Assembly: GCA_965231765.1 (NCBI GenBank)
Contig: OZ246887.1
Coordinates: 496,001-560,000, forward strand
From: JAAXHF01 sp963665955
GTDB lineage: Bacteria; Desulfobacterota; Binatia; Bin18
Length of the DNA stretch: 64,000 nt
Direction: 5' to 3'
Position 1 is the first letter of the stretch; each line of letters opens with the position of its first letter. The translations under genes were made by a program, and so were the position numbers. A model generated the notes under the pieces. It did not search any database and was not told the origin of the DNA. It saw only the letters and a program-made list of their open reading frames with translations. Shown here one piece after another: positions 24,422 through 33,578 of this stretch.

Positions 24422-25329
24422 ATTACATAAATGAAATAATCCAAGGAGATTGCATTTCTGTTATGTCTGATATACCGCACGATTCCATTGCAGCATGCAT
24501 AACAGACCCTCCATACAATTATGAATTTATTGGACGCAAATGGGATGGCAAGGAGATCAGTAGAAGATTAGAGAGAATAAAAGAGAGCAAGACCTTAGTA
24601 AAGAACATTCCTTACGGAAGCGGGCTGGCTGGGGGAGTGCGCAATGCTAGGTGGTATGAACGAAATCAAGAAAATGTCATCGAATATATGAACTGGTGTA
24701 AAGAGTGGGGGCGCAAGTTGTTCAAGACGTGCAAGCATGGAGCACCTGTTGCCGTTTTTAGCAGCACTAGGACAGCAGCACACATCCAAGTTGCGTTAGA
24801 AGAAGCTGGTTTCTACACTCGGGATATATTGGTTTATCGGAGACATTCTGGCATCCCAAAAGGGCTAAATATTAAGCGAAAACTTGAGAAAATGAATCAT
24901 CCCGAGGCTGAAAAGTGGAATGGTTGGCACACCTGTTTCAGAAATGAATGGGAGTCAATCGTATTAGTCCAGAAGCCGTTACTCAACAATTACTGGGAGA
25001 CACTTCAGGAAACAGGTGTTGGTTTATTTAAGACAATCAACGAAGACGGTTCTTTCCAGTCAAATATCTTTGAAGGTTACTATAATAAATCCGAAAAGAA
25101 ATTTTCTCACTGCACCGTCAAGCCTTTAAAGTTGATAAAGAAACTCATTCTCGTCTTAGTTCCAAAATCTGTAAATAATATAGTTTTTGATCCATTTTCG
25201 GGAAGTGGAACAACATTAGTTGCCGCTCAACAACTTGGCTACAATTTTACAGGTATAGAAATAGAACCAGAATATGTTGATATTATTAAATGTCGTTTGT
25301 CTGGAGGAAACCGGACCGAGCGTCTGTAA
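24418..25329 (+). CDS. DNA methyltransferase, beta-class N6-adenine/N4-cytosine type
   Basis: A 303-residue site-specific methyltransferase. Catalytic motif IV is DPPY at residues 30-33 near the N-terminus (CITDPPYNYEF). The SAM-binding motif I lies near the C-terminus (FDPFSGSGTTLVAAQQLG), preceded by the CTVKPLKLIKKLI block. This order (IV before I) is the beta class; DPPY favours N6-adenine. AT-rich codons and translational coupling to the upstream 159-residue gene identify a two-gene type II restriction-modification system. The recognition sequence cannot be deduced. Confidence 0.92.
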   Translation: MNYINEIIQGDCISVMSDIPHDSIAACITDPPYNYEFIGRKWDGKEISRRLERIKESKTLVKNIPYGSGLAGGVRNARWYERNQENVIEYMNWCKEWGRKLFKTCKHGAPVAVFSSTRTAAHIQVALEEAGFYTRDILVYRRHSGIPKGLNIKRKLEKMNHPEAEKWNGWHTCFRNEWESIVLVQKPLLNNYWETLQETGVGLFKTINEDGSFQSNIFEGYYNKSEKKFSHCTVKPLKLIKKLILVLVPKSVNNIVFDPFSGSGTTLVAAQQLGYNFTGIEIEPEYVDIIKCRLSGGNRTERL

Positions 25330-25389
25330 CCCTGACCACTGTTGCAGATTTATTACCGTAGTCATAGGCTCTTCCATATTTCTATTGCC

Positions 25390-25772
25390 CATTCAAAACT
25401 GACTGCACAGGGACAGATCTCAGTACCGGTAGAGGTTCGACGTTCCATCAAAAGCCGTTATACGCGTCGTTGACACAAATATTTTGGTGAGACTTGTCAC
25501 ACCGGATAATTCCAGACAAATCGTGGCGGCAGAGGCTTTCATTGACAAGAGGGCTGGGGGCTCGTATTGGGTGCTAACCGAGTCGATGTGGGCCTTAGCC
25601 TCCGTATGCGATCTTAGGGCCGGCAGATATTGCGACTACAGTTGAGGTGCTGTTCAGCCATAAGAATCTGACAGTGCAGGACGCTGATATGGTCACAGCA
25701 GACCTCCTGCATTTTCGAAAACGGCTAACGCTTGGTTTTTCTGAGACTTGGGCGAGCTCGATGGGGCAATAA
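25390..25772 (+). pseudogene. Decayed AbrB-antitoxin / VapC (PIN) toxin locus
   Basis: From 25390 one frame reads HSKLTAQGQISVPVEVRRSI, the N-terminal strand of an AbrB/SpoVT antitoxin, and stops at 25471-25473 without the rest of the domain. In the next frame, VVDTNILVRLVTPDN begins at 25466: a PIN-domain start with its first catalytic Asp, followed by AEAFID and WVLTESMWALASVCDLR (second acidic residue Glu). A single-base shift near 25617-25621 moves to a third frame reading PADIATTVEVLFSHKNLTVQDADMV and GFSETWA, ending at TAA 25770-25772. No ATG begins the toxin. The locus is therefore a broken vapBC-type module within the accessory island. Region 25330-25389 and 25773-25907 hold nothing else I can identify. 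Confidence 0.75.
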
Positions 25773-25907
25773 AGCTCCGAGCCTGATTTAAGAGCCTTGG
25801 CGATTATCGTGAGAGTGAGAAGGACGAGAAGAAAGGCTGACGGGCTTGAGTACACACGAGCCATTCAGGTATGTATCCTATACTGATCCAACAAAAGGAG
25901 GAGTGAT

Positions 25908-26621
25908 ATGAGGACAGAGACGCTTGAATATAAAGATGGGGACGTGACCTTAAAAGGGTTTTTGGCGTGCGATGATCAAAGTGATGAGAAACGACCAGGT
26001 ATCTTAGTCATGCCGGAAGCGTTTGGGCTCGGTGTCCATGCCAGGGAACGGGTTCAGCGGCTCGCCGCGCTAGGGTTTGTTGCCTTGGCTGCTGATCCGT
26101 ATGGCGACGGGCTTGAAGTCGATAATCTCCCAGATGCAATCGCACAGATGACTGCTATTCGTGCAACTCCGGAAAAGTTCCGCCAGCGGGCACAGGTAGC
26201 GCTCGATACGCTATCCGCCCTGCCCCAGGTTGATTCGGACCGCTTGGCCATGATCGGCTTTTGCATGGGCGGTTCTTCTTCTCTCGAAATGGCACGAGAT
26301 GGTGCCCCGCTACGCGGTGTGGTGTCTTTTCACGGTGGGCTCGAAACTGAGAAACCAGCCGAAGCGGGCAAGATCGCAGCAAAAGTGCTGGTGTGTCATG
26401 GCGTAGATGACCCGTTTGTCCCGCCCGATCAGGTCATCGCTTTTCAGGAAGAAATGACCAAGTCCGGTGCAAACTGGCAGCTGATTAGCTATGGCAACAC
26501 CGTCCATAGCTTCACCAATCCGTATGCTGACGCTGCTGGTATAGACGGTATTGCATATAACCAGCAAGCCGATGAGCGCTCGTGGAAGTCAATGCGCGAT
26601 TTCTTTGCCGAGATTTTCTAA
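25908..26621 (+). CDS. Dienelactone hydrolase family protein
   Basis: A 237-residue alpha/beta hydrolase with the family's cysteine nucleophile: Cys119 in IGFCMGG. The acid is in VCHGVDDPFVPP (about residue 167-168) and the His in NTVHSFTNPYAD. The N-terminal LVMPEAFGLGVHARERVQRLAALGF is typical. AAAGGAGGAG lies 6 bases before the ATG. Dienelactone hydrolases open lactones from chlorocatechol degradation, but many relatives act on other esters. It stands alone. Confidence 0.92.
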   Translation: MRTETLEYKDGDVTLKGFLACDDQSDEKRPGILVMPEAFGLGVHARERVQRLAALGFVALAADPYGDGLEVDNLPDAIAQMTAIRATPEKFRQRAQVALDTLSALPQVDSDRLAMIGFCMGGSSSLEMARDGAPLRGVVSFHGGLETEKPAEAGKIAAKVLVCHGVDDPFVPPDQVIAFQEEMTKSGANWQLISYGNTVHSFTNPYADAAGIDGIAYNQQADERSWKSMRDFFAEIF

Positions 26622-26664
26622 AGATCTTCTAGGCGACACGAGTCTGCACCTCTGATCAAGAGAC

Positions 26665-26697
26665 TGCCCTCTCTCACTCTGGGAGAGGGCATTTTTT
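26665..26697 (+). terminator. Intrinsic terminator after the dienelactone hydrolase gene
   Basis: GCCCTCTC (26666-26673) and GAGAGGGC (26683-26690) form a GC-rich stem followed by ATTTTTT. Its T-run abuts the ATG of the next gene, so the hairpin may also hide that gene's ribosome site. The same CCCTC...GAGGG style recurs at other sites in the window. Confidence 0.75.
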
Positions 26698-27774
26698 ATG
26701 TGCCTTATGCTGCGAACCTTTGTCTTAAGTCTTGGACTCTTCCTCTCGTCCGGGTGTTTCAGCGCTCCGGTGTATACCGGCCCACAATCTCCCCATTTTA
26801 ACGGGGACTATTTTTTCAATCGTGTATCTGCTGATAAATCAGCCTGGGACATGGTAAGAGTCTCGACCGGTTTATTATTCATCGCCGAAGAATGGCCGGA
26901 GTGGATCGAGCATCAGCCCCAGCGTGTCCCTGAAGAGCGCGTTCAGGGCGACCGTATAGCCGTCACCTTCATCAATCATGCGACTGTCCTAATCCAGGTC
27001 GATGGAGTCAATATTTTGACCGACCCGATCTATTCTCTGCGCGCCAGCCCCGTGCAATGGGCCGGGCCGAAGCGTGTGCGTCGCCCCGGCGTGCGACTCG
27101 AAGATTTACCTCCCATCGATGTGATCCTGATTAGCCACAATCACTACGATCACCTCGACCTTGATACCTTGCAAAAACTTCAAGACCTCCAGCTGAAAGA
27201 GCCTGATTCGTCTGGATCGTCAGGCCCGATGATTCTCGCTGGCTTAGGCAACGCCCAGCTCTTTCAGCAACACGGACTTCAGCATTTTCAGGATCTGGAT
27301 TGGGGCCAGCGTGTGTCCCTGCACGACGTTGAGTTTATCTTTAGCGAAGGCCAGCATCGGTCTGGCAGAGGACTGACCGATCAGATGAAAACACTGTGGG
27401 GTGGGTTTGTCATTCGCACCTGCCACGGCAATATCTACTTTGCGGGTGATACGGGCTACGGTCCACAGTTTCGAGAAGCGCGCGAACAATACGGTCCTTT
27501 TGCTCTCAGTTTGTTACCCATCGGTGCGTATGAACCGCGCTGGTTTATGAAGCCTCTTCATATGAATCCCCGCGATGCCGTGCAAGCCCACATCGATCTG
27601 GGCAGTCAACAAAGTGTCGGCATTCATTGGGGAACATTCCAGCTGACCTATGAAAGCGTTGAGCAGCCTGTTCACGATCTCGAACAGGCTGTGCAAGAGA
27701 TGCAGATTCCACATGATCAGTTTTGGGCGCTGGAATTTGGAGAAACGCGGACAGTCAGTACACAAACCGAGTAA
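26698..27774 (+). CDS. MBL-fold metallohydrolase, lipoprotein of NAPE-PLD-like type
   Basis: A 358-residue protein with a lipoprotein signal (FVLSLGLFLSSGCFS; lipobox LSSGC). The metallo-beta-lactamase motif is ISHNHYDHLDLD (HxHxDH). Other family blocks are FINHATVLIQVDGVNILTDPIYS, IYFAGDTGYGPQF (second Asp) and GIHWGTFQLT (His). These place it with UlaG/NAPE-PLD-like phosphodiesterases or lactonases. Met4 (ATG 26707) is an alternative start. The start lies directly behind the terminator T-run of the previous gene, so translation may depend on readthrough or on the GGGAGAGGG of the stem. Envelope-anchored by inference. Confidence 0.9.
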   Translation: MCLMLRTFVLSLGLFLSSGCFSAPVYTGPQSPHFNGDYFFNRVSADKSAWDMVRVSTGLLFIAEEWPEWIEHQPQRVPEERVQGDRIAVTFINHATVLIQVDGVNILTDPIYSLRASPVQWAGPKRVRRPGVRLEDLPPIDVILISHNHYDHLDLDTLQKLQDLQLKEPDSSGSSGPMILAGLGNAQLFQQHGLQHFQDLDWGQRVSLHDVEFIFSEGQHRSGRGLTDQMKTLWGGFVIRTCHGNIYFAGDTGYGPQFREAREQYGPFALSLLPIGAYEPRWFMKPLHMNPRDAVQAHIDLGSQQSVGIHWGTFQLTYESVEQPVHDLEQAVQEMQIPHDQFWALEFGETRTVSTQTE

Positions 27775-27794
27775 AGCACTCCCGGCAGTTTTCC

Positions 27795-28313
27795 TTACAC
27801 AGCAAAGTTTTGCACCGCGACCCCTTCATGCTGAAGCAGCCATTGCTTACGTTCGAGCCCCCCAGCGTAGCCGGTCAAAGCGCCGTTCGAGCCAACCAGG
27901 CGGTGACACGGAACAACAATGGCAATGGGATTTTGCCCATTTGCCATACCAACTGCACGAGCTGCCTGAGGCCGCCCTAATTGTGTCGCGAGTGTCGCAT
28001 ACGTACAGGTTGTGCCAGGCGGAATAGCCCGCAAAGCAGTCCACACCTGTTGCTGAAAAGGTGTTCCTCCCGTATCAACTCGAATGGCATTGAGACAATC
28101 CAGGTCTCCGGCCAGATAGGCTTGAAGCTGACGACTCAGTCCGTGTGGATTAACGGCATCCCGCAACTGGAATGCCCCGTAATGACGCCGTAGCAGGGCG
28201 AGCATACGATCTTCATAGTCGGCATAGTCAAGCGCACCCAACCGCTCGCCATCGGCCACGAGGAGGATCTCTCCAATGGCAGACTTGATGCGATCGATAC
28301 ATAGCTCGATCAT
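27795..28313 (-). CDS. ogt: Methylated-DNA-[protein]-cysteine S-methyltransferase
   Basis: A 172-residue protein of standard Ogt length. The suicide acceptor is Cys136 in IVVPCHRLVG; the helix-turn-helix and arginine finger are in GRPQAARAVGMANGQNPI, and TPFQQQVWTALRAIPPGTTCTYA precedes it. It removes O6-alkyl groups from guanine. ATG 28313 is selected because GGAGA lies about 9 bases upstream; extension to 28481 overlaps the neighbouring gene without support. It converges with the MBL gene. Confidence 0.93.
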   Translation of the reverse strand: MIELCIDRIKSAIGEILLVADGERLGALDYADYEDRMLALLRRHYGAFQLRDAVNPHGLSRQLQAYLAGDLDCLNAIRVDTGGTPFQQQVWTALRAIPPGTTCTYATLATQLGRPQAARAVGMANGQNPIAIVVPCHRLVGSNGALTGYAGGLERKQWLLQHEGVAVQNFAV

Positions 28314-28362
28314 ACTTGATCTCTCCATTCCTGTGGACGCTCTGGCCCAAGGAAAGCCACAG

Positions 28363-29304
28363 TCACGGCTTTGGTTTGCCGTCTCGTTCCAAGATATCGC
28401 GTAATTCCTCCGGATCAACCGCGATATGCACGCCAGCTCGCTCTTGCTGCAAAAGCATGCCAGCTCGCGAATCGCGCTCACCCCAACCCCGGTTGAGCGC
28501 AGCTGTCAGTTCATCCCAAGCGAGGTTTGCCATCGGCATCGGCACCTGAAGTTCACGGCCAAGCTCAGTCGCGAGCGTCACGTCCTTATGAGCCAGCCTG
28601 AGCGCAAAATCCGGTGGATCGTAGCTGTCGAGCAGAAAGTGGCGCGCAAGGCCGTCGAAAGTCCGCATTCGTCCTAGTGCGCCCTGGCGAACCGACTCCC
28701 ATAGGATTGCAGGCTCGACACCTGCTTTGACCCCCATCGTAAAGACTTCAGACAGGGCACGGTTCAGCATATAGCCTGCACAATTATGGACAAGCTTGGC
28801 AATCGTTGCCGTACCGATCTCCCCAACATAACGAGCCTGATCTCCTATGACATCGAGCAGCGGCTTATGTTGATCAAAAATGCTCTTCTCACCACCCACC
28901 CAGATAGCCAGCTTTCCTGTTTCAGCTCCACGTGGCCCACCACTGACGGGCGCGTCTAACATATGCACACCATGTTCAGCACATGCCGCATGAATCCGAC
29001 GCACAACATCCGGAGCGTTGGTCGATAAATCGAAATACGCACTGCCGGATCGCATCCCAACGAGCAGACCGTCCTCACCAAGTGCGATGTGCTCGACCTC
29101 AGGAGGACCGGGCAAGGAAGTGAATACCACGTCTGCCATCTCAGCGACGTGCCGCGGAGTGTCAGCCCAAACTGCGCCAGCGCTCATATGGGATGCCGCG
29201 GCCTCACGGCGCAGGTCATGGACAACGAGTTGAAAGCCTGCATTCTGCAAGCTGCTCGCCATCTTTGCCCCCATCGTCCCCAGTCCAATGAAACCGACCT
29301 GCAT
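28363..29304 (-). CDS. 3-hydroxyisobutyrate-dehydrogenase-family oxidoreductase
   Basis: A 313-residue beta-hydroxyacid dehydrogenase. The Rossmann motif is VGFIGLGTMGAKMA at residues 3-16, the substrate loop DAPVSGGPRGAETG and the catalytic Lys lies in TIAKLVHNCAGYMLN. These enzymes oxidise 3-hydroxyisobutyrate, tartronate semialdehyde or related 3-hydroxyacids with NAD(P). GGAGGTCAGC precedes the ATG. The next gene upstream (CMD family) is only 33 bases away in the same direction, so the two may be cotranscribed. Confidence 0.92.
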   Translation of the reverse strand: MQVGFIGLGTMGAKMASSLQNAGFQLVVHDLRREAAASHMSAGAVWADTPRHVAEMADVVFTSLPGPPEVEHIALGEDGLLVGMRSGSAYFDLSTNAPDVVRRIHAACAEHGVHMLDAPVSGGPRGAETGKLAIWVGGEKSIFDQHKPLLDVIGDQARYVGEIGTATIAKLVHNCAGYMLNRALSEVFTMGVKAGVEPAILWESVRQGALGRMRTFDGLARHFLLDSYDPPDFALRLAHKDVTLATELGRELQVPMPMANLAWDELTAALNRGWGERDSRAGMLLQQERAGVHIAVDPEELRDILERDGKPKP

Positions 29305-29337
29305 GCTGACCTCCGCGTGAAAAAAATAAACAGCGCC

Positions 29338-29670
29338 CTACTCTCGCGATTCAAAAACCTCGTTGGCAATCGTCGCCGCTGTCATGGCAGTCGGCCAGCC
29401 CGAGTAAAACGCCAAGTGGGTGATCAGCTCACCAATTTCTTCTTGCGTGACGCCATTGTCTAAGGCCCGCTGCAAATGCAGACGCAACTGCTCAGGACGA
29501 TACATGGACATCAACGAGGCAACGGTAATCAAGCTGCGGTCACGTTTTGATAACTCAGCCCGTTCCCAGACATCGCCGTAGACAACTTTTTCACTCAGAT
29601 CAATCAGCTTTGGGGCAACTTTGCGGGCCTTTTCTCGGGCGGTTTTTACTACTTCTGTTGTGCTGGCCAT
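29338..29670 (-). CDS. Carboxymuconolactone decarboxylase (CMD) family protein
   Basis: A 110-residue all-helical protein starting at 29670 behind GAGGAG. The sequence ELSKRDRSLITVASLMSMYRPEQLRLHLQRALDNGVTQEEI matches the gamma-CMD pattern, with the conserved H in LRLHLQ and EIGELITHLAFYSGWPTA. No CxxC is present, so it is not an AhpD-type peroxidase. The classical member acts in protocatechuate catabolism; many paralogues have other, unknown roles. First gene of the pair with the dehydrogenase at 28363. Confidence 0.9.
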   Translation of the reverse strand: MASTTEVVKTAREKARKVAPKLIDLSEKVVYGDVWERAELSKRDRSLITVASLMSMYRPEQLRLHLQRALDNGVTQEEIGELITHLAFYSGWPTAMTAATIANEVFESRE

Positions 29671-29875
29671 GGTTTTCTCCTCTTTCGATGCAGTATTACC
29701 GGCATACATACACGATGCTGGCCTGATCCTCAATTCCAAGTTCAGCGCTATTCAGTTCCACTCGGCGCCCCATTCGGTGCTCTTTGTCCCATTACATTCT
29801 TGACGCCAAAACTGAGCCTCTGCTAGAAGCAGCAAAAGGCGAACAGGCAGAGCAAGAACTTGGAGGAAGACGAAT

Positions 29876-31144
29876 ATGTCAGCAACATTCCAAGCGGAAT
29901 CTCCCAACAATGCATGGCGCAAACAGACTCCCGGCCATGACGGCTGGGCGCAAACCGTCCATGCTGATGATCCGAACAAGTACTACATGGCTTCGGTCGA
30001 TACGCATGCCATTGAGCCAAACGATTATCTCGCCACCCGCATTGATAAACAATACCTCGACCGGATTCCACGCATGGAAATTGACGAGGACGGTGCGCAG
30101 TGGACGATCTGCGAGGGCATGAAGCCGATGCTGGTGAAACCCGGCCGGACGATCGACAAATATATCCCGAGGCTTGAGTCGTTTGAAGACCTGGATATGT
30201 TTCAGCCGTATTCTAAGCGCTGGGAAGAGGCTGACCTCGAGCGGAATCAAGCCGGTCTTGATAATGCCCAGCGAGTCAAAGATGCTCAGGCTGACGGGGT
30301 TGATGCTGAGATCATCTTTCCGAATAAAGGATTGCTGGCTTTTGGTACCCCTGATCCAGTGTTTCAGGGCGCGATGTTCCGTGCCTGGAACCGCTGGGCG
30401 CAGGAAACCTATGCCAATCACTGGGAGCGTTTTATGCCCATGGCAATGATTGCTGCGGGTGACTTGCTCGGGGCGATGTCGGAAGTCACATGGGCGGCCG
30501 AACAAGGCTTCAAAGGTTTGACCCTGCCAAACAAACCCATCTTTGGACCGCTGCAAGACGGTGAGCTACAGTATAATGACAAGTCGTTTGAGCCGCTGTG
30601 GTCGCTTATCGAAGAGGTGGACCTGCCCATGACCTTCCATGTGTCCACCGGCCGTGATCCACGCGCAGTCGGCGGCAACGGCGGTGCCTTAATCAATTAT
30701 GTCAGTCACTCTATGTCAACCGTTATGGATCCGCTTGTTCAGTTGATTTCGTGTGGCGTCTTCGAGCATCATCCCAAGCTGCAAGCAGGCTCAATTGAAG
30801 GTGGCATTGGCTGGGTGCCGTGGATGATCGAAGCCTTGGATCATGCCCATCAATCGCACCACATGTGGGTCCGGCCGGTTTTGCCGCAGCTGCCAAGCTT
30901 CTACTACCGGCGCAACTGTTTCTCGGCTTTTATGAACGATCGGGCAGCCTTGCTGGTGGCTGAAGAAGTTGACTTGGTTGATAATTTCATGTGGTCCAAT
31001 GACTATCCACATCACGAAGGCAGCTGGCCTTACTCCGCCGCGAGTGTTGAGCGCCAGATGGATACACTGTCAGAAGATAGTCGTAAGAAGATCCTGGGCT
31101 TGAATGCTGCGCGGGTGTTTAAATTGGCTGTTCCGGGGAAATAA
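29876..31144 (+). CDS. Amidohydrolase_2 family protein
   Basis: A 422-residue TIM-barrel metal hydrolase of the ACMS-decarboxylase/gamma-resorcylate-decarboxylase-like group. Markers: SVDTHAIEPNDY near residues 39-50 (the usual DxHxxE start, here DTHAIE with one metal His), PMTFHVSTGRDP, EHHPKLQAGSIEGGIGWVPW, MWSNDYPHHEGSWP with the conserved Asp. GGAGG precedes the ATG. Such enzymes hydrolyse or decarboxylate ring-cleavage products. The block ahead (acyl-CoA dehydrogenase, phosphotriesterase, Rieske) supports a catabolic role. Related proteins lie at 59996 and 63289. Confidence 0.9.
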   Translation: MSATFQAESPNNAWRKQTPGHDGWAQTVHADDPNKYYMASVDTHAIEPNDYLATRIDKQYLDRIPRMEIDEDGAQWTICEGMKPMLVKPGRTIDKYIPRLESFEDLDMFQPYSKRWEEADLERNQAGLDNAQRVKDAQADGVDAEIIFPNKGLLAFGTPDPVFQGAMFRAWNRWAQETYANHWERFMPMAMIAAGDLLGAMSEVTWAAEQGFKGLTLPNKPIFGPLQDGELQYNDKSFEPLWSLIEEVDLPMTFHVSTGRDPRAVGGNGGALINYVSHSMSTVMDPLVQLISCGVFEHHPKLQAGSIEGGIGWVPWMIEALDHAHQSHHMWVRPVLPQLPSFYYRRNCFSAFMNDRAALLVAEEVDLVDNFMWSNDYPHHEGSWPYSAASVERQMDTLSEDSRKKILGLNAARVFKLAVPGK

Positions 31145-31192
31145 GGAAGTGATGGGAGGGGCGATAAGCGTAGCCCATCCCTCTCTTGAAAG

Positions 31193-32422
31193 CTACACAA
31201 AACGCGGCCTGGTATACACCGGCAAACCAAACGCCTGGCGCCCCAGCAGTGCCTTGCCTTCCATGCCTGCAAACGGCTGGTGAATCACAGCTGCCCGTAC
31301 ATCGCGATACATCTGCTCCATCGGATTCTTTTTGAACAGCGCTGCGCCGCCAACCATGCGCATGGCTTTGTCAACGACTTGTACACAGTTCTCCATGACA
31401 AACTGGAAACTAGAGATCAGGTTGACAAGATCATCTGTCGTCCGCTGCTCTATATCGTCGTGTGAGGCAACTGATTGTTGCAACATCGCCCGTGCGGACC
31501 GCAGTCCGATCTCCATCTCAGCGGCCAAGAGCTGATTACCGGGATAGTGCGTCATCGGTTGATCAAACGGTTCCTGAGTACGTCCAGATACCCAGTCCAT
31601 CGCAAAATCTCGCGCGGCTTGGGCCAGGCCGATGTAGCATGCCGGACCTGAGCAAACCCACCACGAGGCAGTCATATTCGCAACCGCGTCCCAGTTCTGA
31701 GCCGGGCGCAGTACCATAGCATCGTCTGAAAAAAACACATTATCCCAGACGACATCATTGCTCTGTGACGAGCGGATACTCATTGTATCCCAGTTGTCTT
31801 GGATCTTAACGCCTTCGGCTGAAGAGGGGAAGAAACACAATACACATTGCGGTCCGTTATCCGGGTCGTCATACCGCGCTGTGGTTAAGAGATAATCCGC
31901 ACCCGCAGACATCGTGCCAAAGCCACTCTTACCATTGAGTCGGTAGCCACCGTCAACCTTGGTTGCTTGGCGGGTGGTATCGTTGATTCCAGCAAAGCCA
32001 ACGGAACTATTCATCTTCGGATCACTGACCGGTCCACCAAAAATAAGCTTGTCATTCAGTGTCGCTTTGAGCAGTGGTTCAAGAGCGGGCAGGTTCGGTC
32101 CTTTGCCCTGCTGATCCAGTCGCCACAAGTCGGCCACGATACCAACAACGATGTGATGCATATTCACCGCAATCGCCATCGGCAAGTCGCCTTGGGCCAA
32201 ACGCTCTTGAGCGAGGCAAATCTCCAGCGGCGTCGCCCCTGCTCCGCCGAGCTCTTCGGGGACAATCAGGGCGGTATACCCTGACGCTTTCATCGCCTCG
32301 ACGTTTTCGTGCGGAAAACTACTCTCCTGGTCGTGCTCAGCCACACGAGTTTTAAAGTCCTCGGCATGGGTGGCTGCCATATCAATGAAACGCTGCTGCC
32401 GCTCAGTTCTGGGTGCTTGCAT
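31193..32422 (-). CDS. Acyl-CoA-dehydrogenase-fold flavoprotein
   Basis: A 409-residue flavoprotein. The N-terminal helical part contains GYTALIVPEELGGAGATPLEI; the middle beta domain has NGKSGFGTMSAGADYLLT and FPSSAEGVKIQDNWDTMSIRSSQSNDVVWDNVFF; the C-terminal bundle ends MRMVGGAALFKKNPMEQMYRDVRAA. The pattern is closer to the non-CoA members (HsaA/DszC-like flavin monooxygenases) than to true beta-oxidation dehydrogenases, though dehydrogenase activity is not excluded. AAGGAG precedes the ATG. It converges on the amidohydrolase at 29876. Confidence 0.88.
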   Translation of the reverse strand: MQAPRTERQQRFIDMAATHAEDFKTRVAEHDQESSFPHENVEAMKASGYTALIVPEELGGAGATPLEICLAQERLAQGDLPMAIAVNMHHIVVGIVADLWRLDQQGKGPNLPALEPLLKATLNDKLIFGGPVSDPKMNSSVGFAGINDTTRQATKVDGGYRLNGKSGFGTMSAGADYLLTTARYDDPDNGPQCVLCFFPSSAEGVKIQDNWDTMSIRSSQSNDVVWDNVFFSDDAMVLRPAQNWDAVANMTASWWVCSGPACYIGLAQAARDFAMDWVSGRTQEPFDQPMTHYPGNQLLAAEMEIGLRSARAMLQQSVASHDDIEQRTTDDLVNLISSFQFVMENCVQVVDKAMRMVGGAALFKKNPMEQMYRDVRAAVIHQPFAGMEGKALLGRQAFGLPVYTRPRFV

Positions 32423-32572
32423 GAATCGTACTCCTTACCTTGGTTGGATGGGTGGCTCGCATTATGGTCATCCCCTCCCCCGTCGGCAAGGACATGCGCA
32501 GTCCGGTCCTCCTTGCGGCCGAGACTGGGGTGTGATTTGAGAACGGGTGACTATAAAGAAGGAGAACTCACT

Positions 32573-33544
32573 ATGGCGAAAGTACAAACAGTCCTCGGAG
32601 ATAAGACGACGGACGATATGGGCTTCACCCTAGTCCACGAGCATTTAACGGTCGGCTTCCCCGGCTACGAATGGGACAATTGGCGCTTTGATCGCAAAGA
32701 AGAGGTCGCCGGAGCGGTCGAAAAACTCAAAGAAATTAAAGCTCTCGGCGTCACAACGTTTGTTGATCCGTGCCCAATGGAACTCGGCCGTGACCCTGAA
32801 TTTGCCGCCGAATGCGCGGATAAGTCTGGCCTGAATGTCATCATGGCGACCGGTCTGTATAACGAAGCGCTCGGCATCCCGCCTCACTTTCGGACCTTAC
32901 CCGCCGATGATATCGCCGAAGTGTATGTTCGTGAGATCACTGAAGGGATGGATAAGACGGGCATCAAAGCCGGCCTGATCAAAACGGCAACCGGTGGTAT
33001 TCCAGGCCTGACTGAGACCGCGACATCGATTGGCAAACACGAAGAAAACTGCCTGCGGGCGGCAGCTCGGGCGCAAAAAGCGACGGGCGTTCCGATCCTG
33101 TGTCACAATGACGAGCTAGGTCCGTTTGGCCGTGAGACCTTGGATATCTTTGAGGATGAAGGGGTCGATTTTAACCGCGTACTCATCGGGCATGCCTGTG
33201 GTGTCGGCGATATGCGCTATTACTTCGATATTTTAGAGCGCGGCGCCTGGTTGGGTTTTGATCGTTTCGGGATCGACGTGATTGCTCCCGATAAAATGCG
33301 CTTGGCCTCACTGATCGGTCTCTTAGCCGTCGGCCATGATCGGATTATGCTGTCACACGATGCCGTGCACTGTTTAATGGGCCGACCAAGCAAAGGCTGG
33401 GATGATTTTGTGGCGGCCTGTCCAAATAATAATTACGCCCATCTGCTGAAAAATATTATTCCAACGCTTAGTAAAGCCGGAATCAGCGAAGGCACGATTC
33501 AGACCATGACGGTCAAGAATCCACAGAGCTATTTTGGTGGGTAA
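32573..33544 (+). CDS. Phosphotriesterase-family metal hydrolase
   Basis: A 323-residue protein from ATG 32573 (AGAAGGAG about 8 bases upstream; the frame upstream to 32309 is not supported). The binuclear metal site is complete: His22 and His24 (LVHEHL), Lys137 (LIKTATG, normally carbamylated), His178 (ILCHND), His207 (LIGHACG) and Asp263 (LSHDAVH). Members include organophosphate hydrolases and, more often, lactonases. GDKTTDDMGFTLVHEHL is a typical start. It stands alone in its direction within a catabolic block, next to acyl-CoA dehydrogenase and Rieske genes, which points to a lactone or ester intermediate. Confidence 0.92.
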   Translation: MAKVQTVLGDKTTDDMGFTLVHEHLTVGFPGYEWDNWRFDRKEEVAGAVEKLKEIKALGVTTFVDPCPMELGRDPEFAAECADKSGLNVIMATGLYNEALGIPPHFRTLPADDIAEVYVREITEGMDKTGIKAGLIKTATGGIPGLTETATSIGKHEENCLRAAARAQKATGVPILCHNDELGPFGRETLDIFEDEGVDFNRVLIGHACGVGDMRYYFDILERGAWLGFDRFGIDVIAPDKMRLASLIGLLAVGHDRIMLSHDAVHCLMGRPSKGWDDFVAACPNNNYAHLLKNIIPTLSKAGISEGTIQTMTVKNPQSYFGG

Positions 33545-33578
33545 GAGTTTTCGACTCACAGAGCCGAACCAACGCTGC

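Noticed and set aside
23942..25907. Integrase or transposase for the AT-rich island
   Set aside because: No tyrosine-recombinase or DDE-type sequence and no flanking direct repeats were found; the island's means of entry is unknown.
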